From assembly GCA_051251725.1 (NCBI GenBank), contig JBPOFN010000009.1:1-64000 (forward strand): 64,000 nucleotides of DNA, in the 5' to 3' direction. The notes below the pieces were generated by a model. The model saw nothing but the letters and a program-made list of their open reading frames with translations, had not been told where the DNA came from and ran no database searches. The stretch comes from JALZUE01 sp051251725 (lineage in GTDB: Bacteria; Pseudomonadota; Gammaproteobacteria; Enterobacterales; Alteromonadaceae). The translations under genes were made by a program, and so were the position numbers. Shown here in pieces: positions 33,151-42,218 of the stretch (position 1 is the first letter of the stretch; every line of letters begins with the position of its first letter).

Positions 33151-33843
33151 ATGATTAACATTAAAGATAACCTTGCTAAGGTAGAACAGCAAATAAAACA
33201 AGCGTGCCAATCGGCAAATCGCAATGACCAGCACGTTATTTTATTAGCGGTCAGTAAAACTAAACCGCTAACTTTGATCGAAACAGCTTACCACGCAGGG
33301 CAGCGAGAATTTGGCGAAAGTTATATTCAAGAAGCCGTTGAAAAAATAGCAAAATCGACTCACTTGCCGGAGATTATCTGGCATTTTATTGGTCCGATTC
33401 AATCGAATAAAACCAAACATATAGCCGAGAATTTTTCATGGGTCCATAGTGTCGACCGAATTAAAATTGCACAGCGACTTAATGACCAACGCCAACCTCA
33501 AGATACCCCGCTAAATGTTTGTTTACAAGTGAATATTAGTGAAGAAGAGTCTAAATCAGGGGTAAATATTACTGAGCTAAATGCACTCGCGGAAATGGTC
33601 GATAATTTACCCAATTTAACGCTTAGAGGTTTGATGGCCATTCCAGAGAAAAATGCCAGTAATAAAAGTTTTATCAAAATGCAGGAACTCTTCCAGCAGC
33701 TAAAGCAAAAATATAGTACGCTAGACACCTTATCGATGGGAATGTCTGACGATTTAATTCCAGCGATAGAAAATGGCTCAACCATGGTACGAATTGGTTC
33801 TGCCATTTTTGGTAGCAGGGACAGTAATTCAGCAGCCGTTTAA
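33151..33843 (+). CDS. yggS: Pyridoxal-phosphate homeostasis protein YggS
   Basis: 230 residues of the PROSC/YggS family (PLP-binding TIM barrel without known catalysis). The PLP lysine is in LLAVSKTKP, followed by FGESYIQEA, WHFIGPIQSNK, VHSVDR and LSMGMSDDL with the phosphate-binding end RIGSAIFG. Controls vitamin B6 pools. First gene of the yggS-proC-yggT-DUF4426-rdgB-hemW run. Confidence 0.93.
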   Translation: MINIKDNLAKVEQQIKQACQSANRNDQHVILLAVSKTKPLTLIETAYHAGQREFGESYIQEAVEKIAKSTHLPEIIWHFIGPIQSNKTKHIAENFSWVHSVDRIKIAQRLNDQRQPQDTPLNVCLQVNISEEESKSGVNITELNALAEMVDNLPNLTLRGLMAIPEKNASNKSFIKMQELFQQLKQKYSTLDTLSMGMSDDLIPAIENGSTMVRIGSAIFGSRDSNSAAV

Positions 33844-33930
33844 GCACTGACAACAGGTGCTAAACCGCTGAAAATAATAGTTTAACAACTTAATTCTCAA
33901 TAAAATTTAATTATTCTTAAAGTGACTTAT

Positions 33931-34743
33931 ATGAACAAAATTGCATTTATCGGTGCCGGCAATATGAACACGGCTATTATCTCAGGTTTAATCAATAGCG
34001 GCATTGATGCCAAAAACATTATTGTTTCAAACCCTTCGCCAGAAAAAAGAGAAGCATTAGCCAAGCAACTGGGTATTTTACATACCGCCAATAATATTGA
34101 AGCTGCTGACTTTGCTGATACAATCGTTTTAGGCGTAAAACCACATTTTATTGCCGATGTTTGCCAACAAATAAGCCAAGCCATTGATGTTAGCCGTAAG
34201 TGTTTTCTTTCTGTTGCTGCTGGCACTACGGTTGCAACAATTCAGCAAGCATTAGGTGGTAATGTTGCCGTAGTTCGCACTATGCCAAATACCCCATCAC
34301 AATTAGGTTTAGGCATTACCGGTGCTTATCCATCAAGCGAAGTAAATGAAGATCAAAAAGCGTTCAGCGAAACCTTAATTAAAGCCGTTGGCGAAATTGT
34401 TTGGGTGGAAAACGAAAGTGACATTGATAATATCACTGCCGTTTCAGGCTCAGGGCCAGCGTACTTTTTCTTATTTATGGAAGCGATGGAAAACACCGCC
34501 AAAGACTTTGGTTTTACACCTGAGCAAAGCCGATTATTAGTGCAGCAAACCGCTTTAGGCGCAGCCACAATGGTTGCTAAAAATAACATATCAATCAGTC
34601 AATTACGTGAAAACGTAACCTCTAAAGGCGGCACAACTCAAGCGGCATTAACTTCATTTGTTGAGGGCGGTTTACCTGAGTTAGTAGAAAAATCTATGCA
34701 CGCAGCAGTTGCTCGGGCAAAAGAAATGGCTAAAAATGCTTGA
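33931..34743 (+). CDS. proC: Pyrroline-5-carboxylate reductase
   Basis: 270 residues from ATG 33931. Last step of proline synthesis. Rossmann start KIAFIGAGNMNTAIISGLI, later VVRTMPNTPSQLGLG, AVSGSGPAYFFLFMEA and TSKGGTTQAALTSF. In E. coli and Vibrio-type genomes it also lies beside yggS and yggT. Confidence 0.95.
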   Translation: MNKIAFIGAGNMNTAIISGLINSGIDAKNIIVSNPSPEKREALAKQLGILHTANNIEAADFADTIVLGVKPHFIADVCQQISQAIDVSRKCFLSVAAGTTVATIQQALGGNVAVVRTMPNTPSQLGLGITGAYPSSEVNEDQKAFSETLIKAVGEIVWVENESDIDNITAVSGSGPAYFFLFMEAMENTAKDFGFTPEQSRLLVQQTALGAATMVAKNNISISQLRENVTSKGGTTQAALTSFVEGGLPELVEKSMHAAVARAKEMAKNA

Positions 34744-34797
34744 TAAGTTAACGCCAAGCACAGATATACTGAATAATTACTCATTTAGGGGACATTA

Positions 34798-35346
34798 ATG
34801 GAAGCCATTAATTTTTTATTAGACTTTTTCTTTGAAGCGTTTGTCATCGTATTTATTTTACGGGTTTGGTTACAATTAGTTCGTGCTGATTTTTATAATC
34901 CGCTCAGTCAATTTATTGTCAAAGTCAGTAACCCGTTAGTGCTACCTTGTCGCCGAATAATTCCTAGCATTGGCGCCTTAGATACCGCGACTTTACTATT
35001 AGCTTTTGCTTTATCAGTGCTTAAATTTATTACTTTGCAGGCAATAAATGGCGCCGATATTAATATTGCTGGTTCGTTTTATGTTGGTTTTATCGCATTA
35101 GTTAAACAAACAGGTGTATTGCTGTTTATGTTGATGTTAGTGATGGCAATCATGAGTTGGGTGGTACAAGGTTACAATCCAACCTTGGCTATTTTTAGTC
35201 AGCTAACTGAACCGTTTTTAAGACCTATTCGAAAAATTATGCCGAATCTTGGCGGTTTAGATTTATCGGTACTCGTTGCTTTTTTACTGTTAAACGTAAT
35301 CAACATCTTGTTAGCCGGTTCGGTGCCTTATTGGGCGGTTGTTTAA
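34798..35346 (+). CDS. yggT: YggT family membrane protein
   Basis: 182 residues with two YGGT repeats, each with a pair of membrane helices. The signatures are RVWLQLVRADFYNPLSQFIV and MSWVVQGYNPTLAIFSQL, each followed by a PxRxIxPxxGxLD segment. Function is unproven; linked to osmotic tolerance and division-site or photosystem biogenesis in relatives. Directly follows proC. Confidence 0.9.
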   Translation: MEAINFLLDFFFEAFVIVFILRVWLQLVRADFYNPLSQFIVKVSNPLVLPCRRIIPSIGALDTATLLLAFALSVLKFITLQAINGADINIAGSFYVGFIALVKQTGVLLFMLMLVMAIMSWVVQGYNPTLAIFSQLTEPFLRPIRKIMPNLGGLDLSVLVAFLLLNVINILLAGSVPYWAVV

Positions 35347-35481
35347 TTTAAGGTTTAAATTTTTGTTAATTACGATGATGATAGTTAATTTACAGATAAC
35401 TATTGAGAAGTGTCGATAACTATCAATAACTATAGATAAGCTAACAGACAAATTAGACTGGTAATTTTAGAAGGTAAATAA

Positions 35482-35922
35482 ATGAAAAATTTAATGATGC
35501 GTTGCTCAGCGGTAGTATTTTCTTTGTTGATGTTCACCAATGTCAGCCATGCTAACAACATGCAAAGCTTTGATAATATCAATGTTCATTATATTGCCTT
35601 GAATTCGACTTTTTTAACCCCTGAAATTGCAAGTGCTTATAAAATTACCCGCAGTAAAGTTAATGCCTTACTTAATATTTCGGTATTAGCTAATAATGAA
35701 GCAGGCATGCCAGCTAAGTCAGTAACGCTAGTCGGGAAAGTTAAAAATATTCTAGGGCAAGAGCGCACATTGGAATTTGTCGAAGTCAAAGAAGGCGATG
35801 CGATTTATTATCTGGCGGAATTTAGCTTTACCAGCGAAGAGGTTTATCGATTTAATCTTGATATTTACGATAACGGTAATAAAACCACGCTAAAGTTTCA
35901 GCAAAAAATCTACGCTGATTAA
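35482..35922 (+). CDS. DUF4426 secreted protein
   Basis: 146 residues. Signal peptide ends SHANNMQ; the mature part of about 120 residues has IHYIALNSTFLTPEIASAYK-like beginning (HYIALNSTFL) and is DUF4426. Unknown function, conserved in this operon position in gammaproteobacteria, so its role is probably linked to the neighbours or to pili. Confidence 0.85.
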   Translation: MKNLMMRCSAVVFSLLMFTNVSHANNMQSFDNINVHYIALNSTFLTPEIASAYKITRSKVNALLNISVLANNEAGMPAKSVTLVGKVKNILGQERTLEFVEVKEGDAIYYLAEFSFTSEEVYRFNLDIYDNGNKTTLKFQQKIYAD

Positions 35923-35953
35923 CCATTCAACACCAATAAATGTATGAGTTTTT

Positions 35954-36586
35954 ATGTCTGAAAATATTAAATCCGAGCAAGTTAAAATTAATAGCACACC
36001 AGCAACTATTGTTTTAGCTACGGGTAACCAAGGTAAAGTTAAAGAGTTATCGTCATTATTAGCAGCGCACAGTATTAACATTGTGCCGCAATCAGACTTT
36101 AACGTCCCTGATGTGCCAGAAACCGGCACCACCTTTGTCGAAAATGCCATTATTAAAGCTCGTCATGCTGCGAGATTAACTGGTTTACCCGCGATTGCCG
36201 ATGATTCAGGCTTAGAAGTTGACGCACTTAATGGCGAGCCCGGTGTTTATTCAGCTCGTTATGCCGGCGACAATGCCACTGATGAAAAAAACAACGCTAA
36301 GCTGTTAGCTGAATTAGCTAACATTAAAGCAGATAAACGCACTGCAAGATTTCATTGTGTTTTGGTCTATATGAAACATGAAAACGATCCAACGCCAATC
36401 ATTTGTCATGGGGTTTGGGAAGGCGCTATTTTAACTGAAGCGCGCGGCGAACAAGGTTTTGGTTATGACCCGCTATTTTGGCAAGCTGATCTGCTATTAT
36501 CTTCGGCTGAATTACCGCGAGATATTAAGAATAAATTAAGCCATCGCGGCCAAGCATTATCACAACTTATTACCCATTTTAATTAA
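35954..36586 (+). CDS. rdgB: XTP/dITP diphosphatase (RdgB/HAM1)
   Basis: 210 residues. Removes non-canonical purine triphosphates. Motifs are VLATGNQGKVKELSSLL, TFVENAIIKARHAA, AIADDSGLEVDAL, GVYSARYAG and GFGYDPLFW, ending SHRGQALS. About 15 residues longer at the N-terminus than usual, so an internal start is possible. 31 nt downstream of the DUF4426 gene and followed by hemW after 15 nt. Confidence 0.95.
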   Translation: MSENIKSEQVKINSTPATIVLATGNQGKVKELSSLLAAHSINIVPQSDFNVPDVPETGTTFVENAIIKARHAARLTGLPAIADDSGLEVDALNGEPGVYSARYAGDNATDEKNNAKLLAELANIKADKRTARFHCVLVYMKHENDPTPIICHGVWEGAILTEARGEQGFGYDPLFWQADLLLSSAELPRDIKNKLSHRGQALSQLITHFN

Positions 36587-36601
36587 CGCATCGAGCCGAC
36601 C

Positions 36602-37768
36602 TTGTTAAAACAACCACCATTATCACTTTATATTCATATTCCGTGGTGTGTGCAAAAGTGCCCTTATTGTGATTTTAATTCACATGCACTGAAACATGAT
36701 ATTCCAGAGCAAGCCTATGTTACTGCGCTGATAAAAGACTTAGACGATGATCTTGAGCGCTTTTCATTAAGCAAAGCAGCACTTGGTCAACTGCCCGCAC
36801 TACACAGTATTTTTATTGGCGGCGGTACGCCCAGTTTATTCTCAGCCGCTGCTATTGAATCTTTATTAGCTCAAGTATTAGCCCGTTTTCAGTATCAAGC
36901 CGATATTGAAATAACCTTAGAGGCGAATCCAGGTACTGTTGAGTCAGAAAAATTTATTGGTTTTGCTAAAGCCGGTGTCTCGCGATTATCTGTTGGTGTG
37001 CAAAGTTTTGAGTCTGATAAATTAATTAAACTCGGCAGAATTCATGACACTGAGCAAGCAAAATATGCCGCGCACTTAGCAACGACCTGCGGCGTAAAAA
37101 GCTTTAATTTGGACTTGATGCATGGCCTGCCTAATCAGCAGTTGGAGAATGCGCTCGATGATTTACAGCAAGCGATTGCGTTAAATCCTGATCATATTTC
37201 TTGGTATCAATTAACGATTGAGCCTAATACTGCTTTTCATTCACAGCCGCCAACTTTACCTGAGGATGACGTGCTATGGGATATTCAAGAGCAAGGGCAA
37301 GCTATATTAGCTGCCGCCGGTTATCAACAATATGAGATTTCGGCTTACAGCAAAACCAACAAGCAAAGTCAGCACAATTTAAATTATTGGCAGTTTGGCG
37401 ATTATCTCGGTATTGGCTGTGGTGCTCATGGCAAGTTTACCGATATTAACAAGGGTCAAATTTACCGCACAGTCAAAACTAAGCACCCGAAAGGTTATTT
37501 AGAAACTGAACGCGCTGCACTTGATCAGCTCAATACTGTTAGTGAAGAAGAGTTACCGTTTGAGTTTATGATGAACCAATTAAGGTTGCAGCAAGGTTTT
37601 ACGCTGGCGCATTTTGAACAAACAACCGGGTTAAATGCTCAAGTGGTATTGCCGGATCTGCAAAAAGCCAAAGCTAAGGGTTTAATGTTAGAATCGGTCG
37701 AAGGCTGGCAAGTATCTAAACTTGGGCATCGTTATTTAAACGACTTATTAGCCATTTTTTTATCATGA
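36602..37768 (+). CDS. hemW: Radical SAM heme chaperone HemW
   Basis: 388 residues starting at TTG 36602. The radical SAM cysteines are in IPWCVQKCPYCDF (CxxxCxxC), followed by FIGGGTPS, LEANPGTVE and SVGVQSF. The HemW end motif is QHNLNYWQFGDYLGIGCGAHG. Inserts heme into respiratory proteins. Overlaps tadA by ATGA, so the two are translationally coupled. Confidence 0.93.
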   Translation: MLKQPPLSLYIHIPWCVQKCPYCDFNSHALKHDIPEQAYVTALIKDLDDDLERFSLSKAALGQLPALHSIFIGGGTPSLFSAAAIESLLAQVLARFQYQADIEITLEANPGTVESEKFIGFAKAGVSRLSVGVQSFESDKLIKLGRIHDTEQAKYAAHLATTCGVKSFNLDLMHGLPNQQLENALDDLQQAIALNPDHISWYQLTIEPNTAFHSQPPTLPEDDVLWDIQEQGQAILAAAGYQQYEISAYSKTNKQSQHNLNYWQFGDYLGIGCGAHGKFTDINKGQIYRTVKTKHPKGYLETERAALDQLNTVSEEELPFEFMMNQLRLQQGFTLAHFEQTTGLNAQVVLPDLQKAKAKGLMLESVEGWQVSKLGHRYLNDLLAIFLS

Positions 37769-38325
37769 AAAAAAACAATGCCAGCGCTGAGACTAACAGC
37801 AAAGCCAATACTAACGCTGTTGAGCTTGATAACGCCACTGCTGAGCGCGACGCTTTTTTTATGGCGCGCGCATATGCTTTGGCGCATCAAGCTGAGCAAA
37901 TCAATGAAATTCCTGTTGGCGCGGTTGTTGTTGCCAATGGCGAGATAATTGGTGAAGGTTACAATCAATCAATCACCTTAAATGACCCGTCAGCACACGC
38001 TGAAATGCTCGCCATCAGGCAAGCAGGTCAAAGCTTAAATAACTACCGTTTAATCGACTGTACTTTGTACGTGACGTTAGAGCCCTGCCCGATGTGTGCA
38101 GGTTTATTAGTACATAGCAGAATTAGTCGCTTAGTTTTTGCTGCGGCTGATGAAAAAACCGGCGCCGCAGGTTCCGTGATGAACTTAACGCAACACGATG
38201 TCCTTAACCATCAAGTTTCAGTTACCGCAGGGGTGATGGCTGACGAATGTAGTAGTTTGCTGTCGAGCTTTTTTAAACGCCGACGGGCAGAAATCAAAGC
38301 GGCTAAAAAGCAAAAAGCCAGTTAA
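37765..38325 (+). CDS. tadA: tRNA-specific adenosine deaminase
   Basis: 186 residues. Converts A34 to inosine in tRNA-Arg. Zinc site HAEMLAIR (His, catalytic Glu) and PCPMCAGLL (two Cys). An extra 30 residues at the N-terminus are Asn/Ala-rich and not conserved. Start overlaps the hemW stop by 4 nt. Confidence 0.93.
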   Translation: MKKNNASAETNSKANTNAVELDNATAERDAFFMARAYALAHQAEQINEIPVGAVVVANGEIIGEGYNQSITLNDPSAHAEMLAIRQAGQSLNNYRLIDCTLYVTLEPCPMCAGLLVHSRISRLVFAAADEKTGAAGSVMNLTQHDVLNHQVSVTAGVMADECSSLLSSFFKRRRAEIKAAKKQKAS

Positions 38326-38333
38326 TAACTGGC
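38317..38333. terminator. Bidirectional terminator between tadA and rlmM
   Basis: A 17-bp dyad (GCCAGTTA / TAACTGGC around one base) overlapping the tadA stop. On the minus strand it is followed by TTTTT. Confidence 0.6.
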
Positions 38334-38351
38334 GTTTCGTTTTAGTTTTAG

Positions 38352-39434
38352 CTATTTCTGTTGCGGCTTTGACAATAATCTAGCGTGAACAGTAACTTCT
38401 TCACGATCATAATATAAATGCTTAGCATATAGCTCATACTTAACATTATAATCTGCAAAAATGTCTTTAATGCTTTGCAAGTCATGAGTTACTTGCTGAT
38501 AGCGGCCTTTCATTGGTAGCTTCAAGTTAAACATTGCTTCTTTACAATAACCATTAATAAGCCACTCAGCCATTAATTTAGCGACTCGCTGCGGCTTTTC
38601 AATCATGTCACACACTAACCAATCGACATTTTTCTTCATCGGCACATATTTAAAACCGTCCATTTGCTTGTGCTTAACTTGCCCTGATTCCATTAACGAC
38701 TCGTCCATTAAGCCATTATCAATCGCCGTTACCATCATTCCGCGGCGCACAAGTTGATAAGTCCAACCACCAGGCGCTGACCCTAAATCAACCGCGTGCA
38801 TACCAGAGGTAACACGATATTCTCGCTCTTCTTTTGGAATAAAGTATAAAAATGCTTCATCGAGTTTTAGTGTTGAACGACTTGGCGCATCACTAGGGAA
38901 TTTTAATCGGTGAATACCCATAATATGCGGCGAGCTATTAGTGCCTAATGAATAACCTAAGATGACTTCTTGACCAGATAAAAACAGCGCATGTAAATTT
39001 GCGCCGGTATTTTCACCTTTTTCGGTTAATATTTTATGCTTACGCAATTGTTGACGCAGCGGTACTGCTAATTTACGGCAGAATTTAGACAACTCTTTAC
39101 CATCATTGGTATCGGCAGTTTCCATGCGTAAATCTGTGTATTGCCAATCAGCCCCTAAGGCTTCAACAATAGCTTCAACCCGATTTGTTGGCGGTAATTC
39201 AATTTTTTTGGTTAACGTAATAAACCATTGGCGTGCAAAAATAAGACGTCGTAAGGGCATTTTTTCCATGACTTTTTCGCCATCATCTTCATTTTGTAAA
39301 TGAAAATAAACAATGCCTTCTTTTTTGGTTAGCTCTAAATAGCCATAAATTTCGTTCCAAGCGGCCTTCTCTTGAATTTCTGCGCCACACTCTTTTTCAA
39401 AGCCGGGACGACAATATAATATTATACTTGTCAT
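38352..39434 (-). CDS. rlmM: 23S rRNA 2'-O-ribose methyltransferase RlmM
   Basis: 360 residues. Methylates C2498 of 23S rRNA. THUMP-like N-terminal domain and Rossmann methyltransferase with MHAVDLGSAPGGWTYQLVRR as the SAM loop (about 217), VDWLVCDMIEKP and the FNLKLPMKG lysine motif. Last gene of the gcvA operon, 13 nt after DUF423, as in E. coli. Confidence 0.93.
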   Translation of the reverse strand: MTSIILYCRPGFEKECGAEIQEKAAWNEIYGYLELTKKEGIVYFHLQNEDDGEKVMEKMPLRRLIFARQWFITLTKKIELPPTNRVEAIVEALGADWQYTDLRMETADTNDGKELSKFCRKLAVPLRQQLRKHKILTEKGENTGANLHALFLSGQEVILGYSLGTNSSPHIMGIHRLKFPSDAPSRSTLKLDEAFLYFIPKEEREYRVTSGMHAVDLGSAPGGWTYQLVRRGMMVTAIDNGLMDESLMESGQVKHKQMDGFKYVPMKKNVDWLVCDMIEKPQRVAKLMAEWLINGYCKEAMFNLKLPMKGRYQQVTHDLQSIKDIFADYNVKYELYAKHLYYDREEVTVHARLLSKPQQK

Positions 39435-39447
39435 TAACTTACGCTCA

Positions 39448-39879
39448 TCATTTAATTTTCTTACCTGCTACCGCAACAAAGATCCATGCAATGGCTAACA
39501 TAGTGCCGCCCCAAGGAGCCGCTTTGCCAAACGCATCAATACCTAACCAAGTTTTAAGATATAAACTTCCACTAAAGCCGAGAATGCCAATAAAAAAGCA
39601 CAGACCCGCGATTAATAATAAGTTTGAATGTTGATTTTTTGCCCAAATCAGTACCGATAATAAAGCAATAGTATGAATAAACTGATATTGCAACGCAGAA
39701 GCTAAGCGTATTTGAACGGGTAATGCTAATGCTTGACCGGCATGGGCTAACCAAGCGCCGAATAGTACAGAAAAACAGCCGCTGATGCCAACAAACACCA
39801 TTAAAAAGCACAAAGTTTTATTTACCTTAGCGCTAATATTACTATTAATAGTATTACTTTGTGTTTTAGTTATGTTCAT
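39448..39879 (-). CDS. DUF423 small membrane protein (YgdD-like)
   Basis: 143 residues with four membrane helices. Family marks are SGCFSVLFGAWLAHAG, RLASALQYQFIHTIALL and FSGSLYLKTWLGI, with WGGTMLAIAWI at the end. Function is unknown. Overlaps the hydrolase stop by 14 nt, so the genes are co-transcribed. Its place between gcvA and rlmM matches ygdD of E. coli. Confidence 0.9.
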   Translation of the reverse strand: MNITKTQSNTINSNISAKVNKTLCFLMVFVGISGCFSVLFGAWLAHAGQALALPVQIRLASALQYQFIHTIALLSVLIWAKNQHSNLLLIAGLCFFIGILGFSGSLYLKTWLGIDAFGKAAPWGGTMLAIAWIFVAVAGKKIK

Positions 39880-40582
39880 TAATAAAACTCACGATCTCTT
39901 GCACCGCCGCACTTTTATGTTGTTGATGGTTAAAGCCTGATTTAACCCGTGGTTTTAGATCATGATCGCCATCAACAAAAAAGCGCAACTGGCATAAATC
40001 AGTCAATTGATATTCAGCAATTTCTGTCTGTGAGCCTAACGCATCCCGTTCACCCTGACAGATAAGCACAGGCAAGGCCGACTCTTGTAATGGCGCTAAC
40101 CTTAGTTTTTCACTTTGTTTTTGCGGATGAAAAGGATAACCAATAGCAATGCCGCCTTTAATACGCGCAGAGCACGGCATTGCCGCTAAGCTCTGCTGGT
40201 TCAATAAACTGATAGCAACGCGACTACCCATCGATTTTCCGCCAATATATATCGGAAGCTTAACAGTGCTTTCGCTCATTTGCTCAGCCAATATTTGCTG
40301 AATAACGGCTTGATAATGCACTAACAAGGCCGGCATACGATCTGGCGGTCGTCTTTTACCGTCAAGAGCACGTTTGATCATAAAAGGAAAATTAAACCGC
40401 ACCACGCTGATATTTTGCGCAACTAACTGCTCAGTAACTTCCGTCATAAAAGCATGATTTTTGTCTGCTCCGGCGCCATGAGCAAAAATAAAAACAGCTA
40501 TTGGATTTTCAGCTTCGGTAGATTCATAGCTATCGGGCGATAAGCTTTCAGCTGTAGCGTAGGTATTCGCTTCAGTAACCAT
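39866..40582 (-). CDS. Alpha/beta hydrolase of the KANL3/Tex30-like family
   Basis: 238 residues. FIFAHGAGADKNHAFM near residue 32, the nucleophile elbow GGKSMGSRVA (Ser) near 120, and the end GDHDLKPR with the catalytic His. Cytoplasmic, substrate unknown. Its ATG overlaps the gcvA stop by one base (TAATG), so it is coupled to gcvA. Confidence 0.85.
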   Translation of the reverse strand: MVTEANTYATAESLSPDSYESTEAENPIAVFIFAHGAGADKNHAFMTEVTEQLVAQNISVVRFNFPFMIKRALDGKRRPPDRMPALLVHYQAVIQQILAEQMSESTVKLPIYIGGKSMGSRVAISLLNQQSLAAMPCSARIKGGIAIGYPFHPQKQSEKLRLAPLQESALPVLICQGERDALGSQTEIAEYQLTDLCQLRFFVDGDHDLKPRVKSGFNHQQHKSAAVQEIVSFINEHN

Positions 40583-41499
40583 TACACTAATAACCCGTCT
40601 TCAATATTTTCTTGTTCATTTTCTACTGTTTCTAAAATCCATTGACGAAAGGCAGCAATTTTCCCAACGTCCGCTTGGTTTTCACGGCAAACAACATAAT
40701 AAGCACTTTTATTGACCAAAACATCTGAAAATGGGCAAATTAATCGCCCAGCTTCAATATCAGGCTTTGCTAAAATATTGTGCGCCAATGCTACTCCTTG
40801 GCCATGAATAGCCGCTTGTAAGATCATTGATGAATGGCTAAAGATTGGGCCGTGGTTCACATTTACTGCTTTCATATCTAATTGTTTAAACCAGCGTTTC
40901 CAGTCACGCCTTGAGGTGTCATGCAACAAAGTATGATTAATTAAATCAGCAGGTTCATCTAATGGTTTAGGGCCATTAAATATCAGCGGAGAGCACACAG
41001 GGATCAAATATTCAGTGTGTAATTTATCGGATTTGATTTTAGGCCATTGGCCCCGACCATAATAGATAGCAACATCAACATCTTCAGTTAATAAACCGTC
41101 ATGTTGATCAATGGCTTTAATACGAATGTCGATGTCAGGATGTAAAAGGTTAAAGGCATTTAACCTAGGTACTAGCCAATGAATAGCAAAACTTGGTGGC
41201 AAACTTAAGGTGATCGAACCTTTAGCGCCGCGAGCTAATAATTTTTCGGTCGCTTCTAATATCGAATTAAAAACATCTTTAATATCGAGAAAATATGCTT
41301 GGCCTTCTTCGGTTAATAATAAAGCACGATTTTTTCGCATAAATAACTTTATGCCTAAATACTCTTCTAATGATTTAATTTGATGACTAACTGCCGCCTG
41401 TGTCACAAAAAGTTCATCTGCAGCGCGGGTAAAACTTAAATGCCTAGCAGACGCTTCAAATGCTCGCAAAGCGTTAAGTGGTGGTAATCTGGCGGCCAT
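40582..41499 (-). CDS. gcvA: LysR-family regulator, GcvA type
   Basis: 305 residues. Helix-turn-helix LPPLNALRAFEASARHLSFT followed by RAADELFVTQAAVSHQIKSLE (residues 5-45), the hallmark GcvA-like start. The C-terminal effector domain has SITLSLPPSFAIHWLVPRL and IDIRIKAID. In relatives GcvA activates the glycine cleavage operon and is opposed by GcvR. The operon order with DUF423 and rlmM supports this. The divergent region 41500-41775 is the usual place of the GcvB sRNA gene in enterobacteria, but I see no GcvB-like G/U-rich segment. Confidence 0.88.
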   Translation of the reverse strand: MAARLPPLNALRAFEASARHLSFTRAADELFVTQAAVSHQIKSLEEYLGIKLFMRKNRALLLTEEGQAYFLDIKDVFNSILEATEKLLARGAKGSITLSLPPSFAIHWLVPRLNAFNLLHPDIDIRIKAIDQHDGLLTEDVDVAIYYGRGQWPKIKSDKLHTEYLIPVCSPLIFNGPKPLDEPADLINHTLLHDTSRRDWKRWFKQLDMKAVNVNHGPIFSHSSMILQAAIHGQGVALAHNILAKPDIEAGRLICPFSDVLVNKSAYYVVCRENQADVGKIAAFRQWILETVENEQENIEDGLLV

Positions 41500-41590
41500 A
41501 ATTAAATTTAAAAACTCAGCTTATTAATGGGTAAAAAACCAATATTTTTATACATTAGTTTTTCTAATGCTTCAGATTATAAATGGTCGT

Positions 41591-41619
41591 TTTAAATATT
41601 GCCAGAAGTTACTTATAAT
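41591..41619 (+). promoter_or_regulatory. Probable promoter of the small secreted protein gene
   Basis: TTTAAA, 17 bp, TATAAT (41614-41619). Transcription would start near 41626 and leave a leader of about 150 nt before the ATG at 41776. Confidence 0.5.
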
Positions 41620-41684
41620 TCAAACCGTAGATGAAGGACATGGCTTAAAAGTCAAACCCAATGAAGGGTTAAGTTTTTGAGAAA

Positions 41685-41724
41685 CTTGCAAAGAAAGCTA
41701 CCCCCAACCAGCTTTCTTTGCAAG
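41685..41724 (+). other. 15-bp perfect hairpin in the leader
   Basis: Arms CTTGCAAAGAAAGCT and its complement at 41710-41724, with the C-rich loop ACCCCCAACC. Preceded by a weak AACCC/GGGTT hairpin (41655-41670) with TTTTT. No T-run after the large stem. Could stabilise the mRNA, bind a protein, or be part of a small RNA. Confidence 0.6.
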
Positions 41725-41775
41725 CCCTTAGTTCTAGATCATCTATACAGACAATGAAAATATATAGGTGTAAAC

Positions 41776-42054
41776 ATGAAAAAATTAACTTTTTTACCAA
41801 CTCTCGTATTAGCCGCTCTTGTAGCTATTTTCCCGGCTCAAGCTGTAGAATTAGTTAAAGTTGTATCAGTAGATAACACCACGTTAGCAGCACAAGCTAA
41901 GCAAATGTTATCAACTGAATTAAAGCAGTTACATGTAAAGGTTGACGCAAGCGAAAGCTTGAACCTAGTTAAAGCTAACTTAGATAAAAAAGCGAAAGCT
42001 AATCAAGTAACTTTAGCTAAAACAAGTAGCTACGCTATTAACTTAGCTGAATAA
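41776..42054 (+). CDS. Small secreted protein, unknown
   Basis: 92 residues. Signal peptide MKKLTFLPTLVLAALVAIFP, cleaved near AQAVELV. The mature part of about 65 residues is Lys-, Leu- and Ala-rich and probably helical. Family not recognised. The combination of a strong promoter, a structured leader, an AGGTG ribosome site and a strong terminator suggests high expression. Alone between gcvA (divergent) and the ceramidase-like gene. Confidence 0.75.
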   Translation: MKKLTFLPTLVLAALVAIFPAQAVELVKVVSVDNTTLAAQAKQMLSTELKQLHVKVDASESLNLVKANLDKKAKANQVTLAKTSSYAINLAE

Positions 42055-42099
42055 AATAGCACAATTAATTTAGCTTAATTGCTAAATCCTTATTCCTAG

Positions 42100-42129
42100 A
42101 GCCTGTTTGTTTTGCAAACAGGCTTTTTT
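42100..42129 (+). terminator. Strong intrinsic terminator
   Basis: Stem AGCCTGTTTG / CAAACAGGCT with a 5-nt loop and a run of six T. Ends the small secreted protein gene. Confidence 0.9.
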
Positions 42130-42218
42130 ATTCGCAATAAATATTTAATTTATCGCCATTCTCCAATAAGATAGCGGTCATTCGAAAATATAATGGCTTA
42201 ACATGGAAAGTTATCAAT

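Noticed and set aside
41500..41775. GcvB small RNA gene
   Set aside because: The position fits, but there is no G/U-rich seed region and no strong terminator after the large hairpin on the plus strand.
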